DNA of 12,425 bases from NCBI GenBank assembly GCA_021158305.1, contig JAGGUU010000189.1:1-12425 (forward strand), given 5' to 3'. Source of the DNA: Candidatus Bathyarchaeota archaeon. GTDB lineage: Archaea; Thermoproteota; Bathyarchaeia; Bathyarchaeales; DTEX01. The position numbers and the translations under genes are program-made. Shown here one piece after another: positions 1 to 6,073 of the stretch. Below the pieces are notes generated by a model. It was not told the origin of the DNA and made no database searches. It was given only the letters and a program-made list of their open reading frames with translations. Numbering within the stretch: position 1 is the first letter of the stretch; every line of letters starts with the position of its first letter.

Positions 1-42
1 TGGGGTACGCTCTTTTTCTGAGGGTGGAAGTATCCCTGACAT
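1..42 (-). CDS. Possible 5' fragment of an unidentified gene
   Basis: An ATG at 42-40 on the minus strand opens a frame of 14 codons that stays open to the window edge (MSGILPPSEKERTP). It lies about 40 bases downstream of the tRNA gene on the same strand. The peptide looks like a plausible polar N-terminus, but 14 residues cannot identify a family. No clear GGAGG-type ribosome binding site precedes it; AAGG directly abuts the ATG. It could equally be chance. Confidence 0.3.
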   Translation of the reverse strand, partial: MSGILPPSEKERTP

Positions 43-74
43 CCTTGATTTTAATCTTTCTGGAGCTGATGACC

Positions 75-79
75 AAAAA
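75..79 (-). terminator. T-tract just downstream of tRNA-Ile
   Basis: On the minus strand the encoded CCA end is followed, after one base, by a run of five T residues (A residues at 75-79 on the plus strand). Short T runs terminate archaeal RNA polymerase intrinsically, so this could end the tRNA transcript. No hairpin is needed or seen. Confidence 0.4.
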
Positions 80-80
80 G

Positions 81-158
81 TGGTGGGCCGGGAGAGATTT
101 GAACTCTCGACCTTTCGGTTATCAGCCGAACGCTCTAACCAGGCTGAGCCACCGGCCC
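81..158 (-). tRNA. tRNA-Ile (anticodon GAT)
   Basis: A complete cloverleaf can be read on the minus strand from 158 to 81. The acceptor stem GGGCCGG pairs perfectly with CCGGCCC. The D stem is GCTC/GAGC, the anticodon stem TTCGG/CCGAA, and the T stem GAGAG/CTCTC with a TTCAAAT loop. The anticodon loop is CTGATAA, giving anticodon GAT, so this tRNA reads ATC/ATT isoleucine codons. The discriminator base is A. The CCA 3' end is encoded in the genome (TGG at 81-83 on the plus strand), making the gene 78 nt. No intron is present in the anticodon loop. Confidence 0.96.
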
Positions 159-212
159 TTGCGTATTACTATTTTGTTACTAATATTTTCGATTTAATAA
201 GTTTTATATTTC
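159..212 (-). promoter_or_regulatory. Probable tRNA-Ile promoter region
   Basis: This AT-rich stretch lies upstream of the tRNA on the minus strand. It holds two TATA-like boxes: AAAATATTA (189-181), centred about 27 bases before the mature 5' end at 158, and AAATATAAAAC (211-201), which would give a longer 5' leader. The closer one fits the short leaders usual for archaeal tRNAs. Assignment rests on spacing and composition only. Confidence 0.45.
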
Positions 213-248
213 GATTCCTTCTCTGAGGAGGCGTCTCTGTTCTAAAAG

Positions 249-258
249 TTTATATTTT
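249..258 (+). promoter_or_regulatory. TATA-like box for the proteasome beta gene
   Basis: TTTATATTTT at 249-258 is a good archaeal TATA box preceded by a purine-rich AAAAG. An expected start of transcription about 25-27 bases downstream falls near 280. That is just at the GAGGT ribosome binding site (281-285) that serves the ATG at 293, so the leader would be short. Confidence 0.5.
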
Positions 259-292
259 CTTTCGTGTCTTCTTGGATCTTGAGGTCTTTTAC

Positions 293-949
293 ATGCATCC
301 CTTGAATATTGATCGTTGGAAGCTTAAGGGAACCACAACGGTTGCGATTAAGTGTGTAGATGGAGTTATAATGGCGACGGATACTAGGGCGACTATGCTT
401 CCCGGATTTGTTGCGCATAAAAAGGTTAAGAAGGTTTATAGAGTGACTCGAAACATCGGTATGACTATTGCCGGCGTCCCCGCGGAGGCCCTTAACGTTC
501 TTGATCTTCTGAGAGCGAATGCTGCGCTTTATCAGATTCACAGAAAACGTGAGATACCAGTCAAGGCAGTTGCAAGCTTAGCATCAAACCTTCTCTTCTC
601 ACAGAGGTTTTATCCTTATTCTGTTCAGATAATCATCGGCGGATACGACTATGACGGATATCACCTCTATTCTCTGGATCCATTCGGAAGCGCGATAGAA
701 GATAATCTGATCGCCACGGGCTCCGGATCTCCCGTTGCTTATGGAGTTCTTGAGAGCGGCTATCATGAAGATGTTCGCCTGAATGAGGGATTAAAGCTAG
801 TAGCGGAAGCGATACGATCAGCTATAAAACGAGACGTATACACTGGCGACAGCTTTGATATCGCGACTGTGACGCGGGAGAAGGGATATGTTGAGCTGAC
901 AAAGGAGGAGAAGGAAGCCCTTATAGGCGAATCCTCGACTCTCCTATAA
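293..949 (+). CDS. psmB: 20S proteasome subunit beta
   Basis: This is the catalytic beta subunit of the archaeal 20S proteasome, an N-terminal threonine protease that degrades unfolded or tagged proteins in the cytoplasm. The chosen ATG at 293 has GAGGT seven bases upstream; a TTG at 272 would add seven residues but has no such site. The 218-residue product has a 13-residue propeptide ending in KLKG, and autocleavage would expose Thr1 (sequence TTTVAI). In mature numbering Asp17 (ATDTRAT) and Lys33 are present, as is the GSGSP segment with the conserved serine (131). The late RDVYTGD segment keeps the Asp (168) but has Thr171 where the family usually has Ser. Length is normal. The gene overlaps the convergent HAD gene by six bases. 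Archaea may carry one or two beta subunits; the copy number cannot be told from this window. Confidence 0.95.
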   Translation: MHPLNIDRWKLKGTTTVAIKCVDGVIMATDTRATMLPGFVAHKKVKKVYRVTRNIGMTIAGVPAEALNVLDLLRANAALYQIHRKREIPVKAVASLASNLLFSQRFYPYSVQIIIGGYDYDGYHLYSLDPFGSAIEDNLIATGSGSPVAYGVLESGYHEDVRLNEGLKLVAEAIRSAIKRDVYTGDSFDIATVTREKGYVELTKEEKEALIGESSTLL

Positions 950-1615
950 ATAGCTGATTAATTCTCTTAAATCCCGAATTTTGCGATAATCACCTTGAAC
1001 AATATTTTTCCGGTCGATCAGCAGAGGCTTCATCCCCACAGATTCGGCGCCCTCATAATCTGCATGGGGATCATCACCCACGAAGATAGACTCGTAAGGT
1101 TCAACTTTGAGCATTTCAAGCGCGTAAAGGAAGATTTCCCTATGAGGCTTAGGCTTGCCAACATCATCCACACCTACGATTATGTTGAAGACTCCCTCAA
1201 GCCCTGTCCTAGAAAGAACCTCGCGGATATCCTTCTGAAAGCCGTTTGAGACTATTCCCACGCTGATTTTTCTCTGCCTGAGAGCCTCAAGCGTCTCCTT
1301 AACGTCTTCGTAAATCTCAAGGTTCGCATTGTCCCACCATTCGTCAGTCACTATATCCGCTATTTTCTCGAGGTCTCCCTTAACCCCAAGCTTTTTAAGC
1401 ACTTTAACATTGTATATTCTCCAGAAGATTTTATAGGGTAGCTTAAAGGATTCAGTGCTCATCTCCTTCATGAATTCCGGAAAATCTTCTTCGGCTTTTT
1501 CCCGTGATATGTGGATCCCATGTTTCCTGAGAATCTTAAGGAAGATTTCAGGCACCGGATCTGTTTTTATAAGCGTTCCTCCAAGATCGAATAGTACAGA
1601 TTTGATTCTTGACAT
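944..1615 (-). CDS. HAD-superfamily hydrolase (subfamily IA-like)
   Basis: A 223-residue soluble protein with the layout of HAD phosphatases: a Rossmann core and an alpha-helical cap (about residues 16-100). Motif I is FDLGGT with nucleophile Asp10. Motif II is IVSNG (Ser123), motif III GKPKP (Lys154), and motif IV VGDD (Asp181-Asp182). The family hydrolyses small phosphate esters through an aspartyl-phosphate; the substrate cannot be read from sequence. The second motif I Asp, normally two residues after the nucleophile and acting as general acid/base, is Gly12 here, a variant seen in some HAD proteins. The ATG at 1615 was chosen because GGAGG (1627-1623) lies seven bases upstream; an in-frame ATG at 1651 would add 12 atypical residues. 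It is divergent from the calcium ATPase. Confidence 0.85.
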   Translation of the reverse strand: MSRIKSVLFDLGGTLIKTDPVPEIFLKILRKHGIHISREKAEEDFPEFMKEMSTESFKLPYKIFWRIYNVKVLKKLGVKGDLEKIADIVTDEWWDNANLEIYEDVKETLEALRQRKISVGIVSNGFQKDIREVLSRTGLEGVFNIIVGVDDVGKPKPHREIFLYALEMLKVEPYESIFVGDDPHADYEGAESVGMKPLLIDRKNIVQGDYRKIRDLRELISYL

Positions 1616-1747
1616 TTTGAAGCCTCCATGCATTTTTATTGTATCATTCACTTTAGATTCGTAACCTTAATAAGTTTGGATGAAATGAAATCATCAAGAC
1701 CTTCAATTAATCTTATACAGATCTCGGTCTTCAAGGAGCCAGATCGC
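1616..1747. promoter_or_regulatory. Divergent promoter region, HAD hydrolase / calcium ATPase
   Basis: This 132-base spacer separates two divergent genes. TTAATAAG at 1667-1674 reads as a TATA-like element in both directions. It would place starts near 1697 (plus) and 1643 (minus). Both positions leave a leader that includes the respective ribosome binding site: GGAG at 1735-1738 for the ATPase and GGAGG at 1627-1623 for the hydrolase. No operator-like palindrome stands out. Confidence 0.35.
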
Positions 1748-4504
1748 ATGGAGAAGCCGTTCCACGCCGAAAAAGCTGAGGAAGTCCTTAAGTTTCTAAA
1801 CACGGATGTTAATGGTTTAAGTAGTGAAGAGGCTGAAAGAAGGCTGAGAGAGTACGGGCCTAACGTTCTCCAAGAGAAGAAGAGAGCAGGTCCATTCGAG
1901 ATTTTCCTCCGCCAGTTTAAAGATGTCTTCGTTTTAATGCTAATCGCCGCAATAATTGTTTCGCTCTTGTCAGCCTATGTTAAGGGCGCGGAAGCGACGC
2001 TGGAAGATTACGCAGACGCTATTACAATACTAATTATAGTTCTCCTCAATGCTACAGTAGGCTTCGTGCAGGAATATCGCTCAGAAAAAGCCATGGAGGC
2101 TTTGAAGGAATATGCAGCTCCGCGTGCTAGAGTTATACGCGACGGAAGAGAGACAGTCATACCTGCAGAGCAAGTTGTTCCCGGAGATATACTTCTCCTA
2201 GAATCGGGAGATCGAGTAGCGGCTGACGCCCGCATCATAGAAGCATATGACCTGCAGACGAATGAGGCTGTTCTGACAGGAGAGTCAACGCCCGTTGAGA
2301 AACACACGGAGCCCGTCCGCGCAGATGCGCCCGTGGGCGACCGTAAAAATATGGTCTTTATGGGTACACATGTCATTTATGGAAGGGGGAAGGCAGTAGT
2401 AACCGCTACGGGAATGAAGACCGAATTCGGCAGAATTGCGGGTATGATTCAAGAAGCTGAGGAGAAGCCTCCCCCGCTTAAGGTTAAGCTGAACAAGTTT
2501 GCTAAAAACCTAACAAAGTTCATAATACTCGTCTGCGCCATTATATTCATTCTTGAACTTATTCGGGAACCTGCCGCTCTTGAACCAAAGAACCTGATAG
2601 ATTATTTCATGGTCGTCGTCGCCTTAGCCGTATCAGCCGTTCCTGAAGGTTTACCTGCGATCGTGACGATAGCTCTAGCGCTTGGAGCCCGGGAGCTCGC
2701 AAAGCATAATGCGGTTATCCGGCGGTTGGCAGCAGCCGAAACCTTGGGCTCAACGACGGTTATCTGCTCAGACAAGACCGGAACATTGACGAAGGGAGAA
2801 ATGACTGTTCGGAGGATATTCTGCGGAAAACAAACAGTGGAGGTCACTGGCTCCGGATACGAGCCGTCCGGTGAATTTATCCTAAACTCGGATCCCATAG
2901 ATCCGAAAGGTAACGATTCCCTATCCCTAATCTTGAGGATAGCTGCCCTATGCAATAATTCACGCCTAGAGAACGATGGTGGACAATGGAGGATCACAGG
3001 CGACCCGACTGAAGGTGCGCTAGTCGTAGCGGCTTACAAGGCTGGGCTGAGACGGGAGGACCTCGAAAAGCAATATCCACGTCTGGGGGAGGTTCCATTC
3101 AGCTCCGAAAGGAAACGGATGACTACCATCCATTCATCTCCAGACGGAGAAATTTACGCCTACGTCAAAGGCGCCCCGGAGGTAATACTTGAACGCTGTA
3201 GCAGAATCTATGAGGATGGAAAGGAAAGGAAGCTTACGAAATATGAGAAGGAAAATATTCTGAAGATCAATGAGGAATATGCCAGCAACGCCCTTCGAGT
3301 ACTTGCTTTCGCCTACAGAAAACTTCCAAAACCGAAAGAAAGGTATGGGGAGGAGATAGAGAATAACCTCGTATTCGTCGGCCTAATGGGCATGATTGAT
3401 CCGCCGAGAGAGGAAGCCATAGAGGCTAATCGCCTATGTAAAAAGGCTGGTATAAAGACTGTTATGATCACCGGAGACCATAAGCTCACAGCAGTTGCGG
3501 TTGCAAAGGAGATAGGGATTCTGGAAGAAGAGAGTCTAGTTCTAACAGGAGAAGAACTCGACAGAATGAGTAATGAGGAGTTCGAAAAGATAGTCGAGGA
3601 TGTTAGGGTGTATGCCAGAGTCTCTCCGGAACATAAGCTCCGGATTGTTAGAGCTCTGAAGAAGAAGGGCCACATAGTCGCGATGACAGGAGACGGAGTC
3701 AATGATGCGCCAGCCCTTAAAGAAGCGGATATAGGAGTTGCCATGGGAATCACGGGAACGGATGTTACGAAGGAATCCGCGGATATGATCCTCATGGACG
3801 ATAACTTCGCCACGATAGTTAACGCTGTCAAACACGGCCGCATAATATACGATAACATTCGAAAATTTGCCTTCTTCTTGATGCGGTCCAACTTCGATGA
3901 GCTAGCAGTGATAGCGACATTTGCTCTTCTCGGAATGCCATTGCCGCTAACCGCTGCCATGATCCTCTGGATAAACCTGGTCACGGATGGAGGGCCAGCT
4001 ACAGCTCTAAGTTTTGATCCTCCCTTAGAAGACGTCATGAATCGGCCTCCACGCGATCCGAAGCAAGGAATACTCTATGGAAGACTGCTTCAAATAATAA
4101 TTTCATTCATATGCCAATATCTTGGAACGACAGGAATCTTCATCCTCGTTTACGAGTATGGATTCCTAGCTGAAGGACTAAGCCAGGCGGAAAGGCTAGC
4201 TCTAGCGCGGTCCATGTGCTTTACTCAAGCAACGCTACGTGAGTTGATGATTGTCTGGAACTGTAGATCGGAGAGAAAATCAGCTTTCCGGCTGAGCTGG
4301 ACATCAAACAAGTTCCTACTCGTTTCCGTTATAGTCTCCATTATGGGCACAGTTGCATTGCTTTACGTTCCATTCCTACAAGTAATGTTCGGAACAGTCC
4401 CACTCAACCTGCAACAATGGCTCCTAGTCGGCTCAATCGCCACAAGCGGCCTCCTACTACTACCTGAGCTACTCTACGGGAGAAAAATATTCAAGTGGGC
4501 GTGA
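1748..4504 (+). CDS. P-type calcium-transporting ATPase (P2A/SERCA-like)
   Basis: A 918-residue membrane pump expected to export Ca2+ using ATP. In order it shows an N-terminal cation-ATPase domain (about 1-60), M1-M2 (about 55-108), the actuator domain with TGES at 177-180, and M3-M4 with PEGLP at 299-303. The phosphorylation site follows as DKTGT (Asp342), then nucleotide-binding KGAPE (474-478), DPPR (551), TGD (575) and hinge GDGVND (648-653), and finally M5-M10. Residues aligning with the SERCA calcium ligands are all present: Glu300 (M4), Asn715 and Glu718 (M5), Asn743, Thr746 and Asp747 (M6), Glu832 (M8). This favours Ca2+ over Na+/K+ or H+. The ATG at 1748 has GGAG nine bases upstream; in-frame ATGs at 1628 and 1685 would prepend sequence unlike the family. 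It is convergent with a small membrane protein. Confidence 0.92.
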   Translation: MEKPFHAEKAEEVLKFLNTDVNGLSSEEAERRLREYGPNVLQEKKRAGPFEIFLRQFKDVFVLMLIAAIIVSLLSAYVKGAEATLEDYADAITILIIVLLNATVGFVQEYRSEKAMEALKEYAAPRARVIRDGRETVIPAEQVVPGDILLLESGDRVAADARIIEAYDLQTNEAVLTGESTPVEKHTEPVRADAPVGDRKNMVFMGTHVIYGRGKAVVTATGMKTEFGRIAGMIQEAEEKPPPLKVKLNKFAKNLTKFIILVCAIIFILELIREPAALEPKNLIDYFMVVVALAVSAVPEGLPAIVTIALALGARELAKHNAVIRRLAAAETLGSTTVICSDKTGTLTKGEMTVRRIFCGKQTVEVTGSGYEPSGEFILNSDPIDPKGNDSLSLILRIAALCNNSRLENDGGQWRITGDPTEGALVVAAYKAGLRREDLEKQYPRLGEVPFSSERKRMTTIHSSPDGEIYAYVKGAPEVILERCSRIYEDGKERKLTKYEKENILKINEEYASNALRVLAFAYRKLPKPKERYGEEIENNLVFVGLMGMIDPPREEAIEANRLCKKAGIKTVMITGDHKLTAVAVAKEIGILEEESLVLTGEELDRMSNEEFEKIVEDVRVYARVSPEHKLRIVRALKKKGHIVAMTGDGVNDAPALKEADIGVAMGITGTDVTKESADMILMDDNFATIVNAVKHGRIIYDNIRKFAFFLMRSNFDELAVIATFALLGMPLPLTAAMILWINLVTDGGPATALSFDPPLEDVMNRPPRDPKQGILYGRLLQIIISFICQYLGTTGIFILVYEYGFLAEGLSQAERLALARSMCFTQATLRELMIVWNCRSERKSAFRLSWTSNKFLLVSVIVSIMGTVALLYVPFLQVMFGTVPLNLQQWLLVGSIATSGLLLLPELLYGRKIFKWA

Positions 4505-4567
4505 AGCATCGCTTTACATATCTCATGGGAGTCTTTAAGTACGCATGGAGACATCTGGAGGTACGGA

Positions 4568-4888
4568 TTAAATTATCCGCTTAATCAGCATAGAGGCAAG
4601 GATGGCTACTGATAAGCCTACGGCGACTATTAATGCGACCTCTGGAAGAGACGCTGTAAGCCTCATCATCGGCTCCTCCTCTATTTTAAGGTTTAATACT
4701 TCGTTTTTTCCTTTCGACGTAGCGTTAACGATTAATTCTTTTCTTCTAGACATGGCTTTCTCAGCCTCGCATATGCTCGACTGCTTCTCAGCATAAAGGG
4801 CAATCTGATGATATATGGTTAAGGGAAGAATCATCACAACTACTCCTAGAACTATAGCGAATGCTACATGTATCAAGTATCTATTCAT
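4568..4888 (-). CDS. Small two-transmembrane protein of unknown function
   Basis: A 106-residue protein that I do not recognise. Residues about 5-28 form a hydrophobic segment that could be a membrane anchor or uncleaved signal. A charged, cysteine-containing middle (about 33-75) follows, then a second hydrophobic segment (about 82-103) ending in the basic tail KRII. With both ends inside, the polar middle of about 50 residues would lie outside the cell. The ATG at 4888 is preceded by GGGAG only three bases away and AAGG ten bases away. A TATA-like TTTATA at 4927-4922 would give a leader of about ten bases. It faces the calcium ATPase tail to tail (63-base gap) and is divergent from the ROK kinase. 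The clean two-helix layout and placed promoter support a real gene. Confidence 0.65.
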   Translation of the reverse strand: MNRYLIHVAFAIVLGVVVMILPLTIYHQIALYAEKQSSICEAEKAMSRRKELIVNATSKGKNEVLNLKIEEEPMMRLTASLPEVALIVAVGLSVAILASMLIKRII

Positions 4889-5018
4889 CTTCTCCCGCCT
4901 TAACTTTCATCTCCGCATGTCTATAAATGAACAACACTAATATGTCTATGTTTTAGAACAGTCACCTTGGCCAAACAACCTTTTATCTGAAGGCTTGATA
5001 GAGATATTTTGATGAGGC
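4889..5018. promoter_or_regulatory. Divergent promoter region, small membrane protein / ROK kinase
   Basis: This 130-base spacer lies between divergent genes. On the minus strand TTTATA (4927-4922) sits about 25 bases before a start near 4898. On the plus strand TTTTATC (4981-4987) sits about 25 bases before a start near 5010, which would give the kinase a leader of only about nine bases. That agrees with the lack of a usable ribosome binding site there: GAGG at 5014-5017 is only one base from the ATG. Confidence 0.4.
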
Positions 5019-5993
5019 ATGAGACAGAAGATAGCTGTAGGCATAGACTTAGGCGGCACAAATATTCGCGTGGCTCTGGGAGATGAGAAAGGTAGAATTC
5101 TCGCAAGAGCCTCTGAAAGAACCGAGAAGACTAGAGGTCCCGAAGGCGTCAGCAAGCAAATTATCCAGATTATTTACCGTCTAAAAAGGAATACTGGAAT
5201 TAAGGAGATTGCTGGTTTAGGCATAGGCTCAACGGGACCATTGAATCTGAAGAAAGGCGGATTAATGAAGCCAACTAATATTCCGTACGACTTCATACCG
5301 CTCGTCGAACCGCTTAAAGATGAATTCCATGTGCCCGTCTATCTTCTAAATGACTGCTCAGCAGCCGTCGTCGGCGAGAGATTCTTCGGAGCTGGAAAGA
5401 AACATGAGAATCTAGCATACATCACCTTAAGCACAGGGATAGGCGGAGGCGTCTACGTGGACGGTCATTTACTTATCGGAAAGGATGGAAACGCAGCTGA
5501 GATAGGTCACTTCACTATAGATTATGAAGGAAGACTGCTCTGTGGTTGCGGAAAGAGAGGTCACTGGGAAGCATATTGCTCTGGAAACGGCATACCCAAC
5601 TACGTCGAGCTATTGCTTTCAAATAAGAGTAGAGAAAGTATCGAGTCTAGCCTCCTCATGAAGGCCGCAGCGGGAGATCCTAAACGAGTAACCTCCAAGA
5701 TTCTATATGACTGTGCCAAGGCCGGAGATCCACTTGCCCTTGAGATAATCGAAAAAATCGGCCGCTTAAACGCCATAGGATTCGCATGCGTAGTAGACGC
5801 CTATGACCCGTCACTGATAACCGTTGGAGGCTCAATCGCTCTTAGAAACATAAATCTTGTCATCGAACCTATAAGGCGATATATCGATGACTATGCTAGA
5901 AACCGCATTCCAGAGATTAAGATCACTCCTCTAGGAGACGACGTAGTGCTCTATGGAGCCTTAGCAATGGTTTTCCATCCCGTAGAGTATTAG
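5019..5993 (+). CDS. ROK-family sugar kinase, glucokinase-like
   Basis: A 324-residue cytoplasmic kinase of the ROK family, which phosphorylates glucose or related sugars (N-acetylmannosamine, fructose) using ATP. The N-terminal phosphate-binding motif is GIDLGGTNIRVA (8-19). The second domain begins near the LLND segment with catalytic Asp112, followed by the STGIGGG phosphate loop (138-144) and the sugar-contacting EIGH (Glu161, His164). The ROK zinc signature CxCGxxGCxE reads CGCGKRGHWE here: Cys175 and Cys177 remain, but the usual later Cys is His182. Length is typical. Glucokinase is the likeliest activity, because the archaeal relatives I recall of this shape act on glucose, but substrate is inferred. 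The helicase gene begins 80 bases downstream on the same strand; whether they share a transcript is open. Confidence 0.85.
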   Translation: MRQKIAVGIDLGGTNIRVALGDEKGRILARASERTEKTRGPEGVSKQIIQIIYRLKRNTGIKEIAGLGIGSTGPLNLKKGGLMKPTNIPYDFIPLVEPLKDEFHVPVYLLNDCSAAVVGERFFGAGKKHENLAYITLSTGIGGGVYVDGHLLIGKDGNAAEIGHFTIDYEGRLLCGCGKRGHWEAYCSGNGIPNYVELLLSNKSRESIESSLLMKAAAGDPKRVTSKILYDCAKAGDPLALEIIEKIGRLNAIGFACVVDAYDPSLITVGGSIALRNINLVIEPIRRYIDDYARNRIPEIKITPLGDDVVLYGALAMVFHPVEY

Positions 5994-6073
5994 TTGTCCC
6001 AAGCGAAGCAGAAGACTATTACGTGCCTAGGTGAAACAGTCTAGAAGTCAAAAAGTGGGGTCTCTGAATCGAA

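Noticed and set aside
66..72. CTGATGA resembling a C box of a C/D small RNA next to the tRNA
   Set aside because: The first base is not a purine, and no D box or second C'/D' pair lies at a suitable distance.
3..194. Open plus-strand frames running through the tRNA, including a translated AGRDLNSRPFGYQ-type peptide
   Set aside because: This peptide is the well-known false translation of the antisense strand of a tRNA gene; the tRNA structure is complete and explains the sequence.
1628..1747. N-terminal extension of the ATPase to an ATG at 1628 or 1685
   Set aside because: The 20-40 extra residues do not resemble the ATPase N-terminus and would overlap the divergent promoter; the ATG at 1748 has a well-spaced GGAG.
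2008..2997. Two minus-strand ORFs of 122 and 131 codons opposite the ATPase actuator and phosphorylation domains
   Set aside because: Shadow frames of a strongly conserved gene, with no promoter, ribosome site or family resemblance.
3313..4038. 241-codon minus-strand ORF inside the calcium ATPase
   Set aside because: Serine-rich composition and no recognisable motif; it lies entirely opposite conserved ATPase domains (hinge, M5, M6), so it is a shadow frame.
6010..6041. AGACT/AGTCT inverted repeat between the ROK kinase and the helicase as a terminator
   Set aside because: Only five pairs with a loop of about 20 bases and no T tract following; archaeal terminators rely on T runs.
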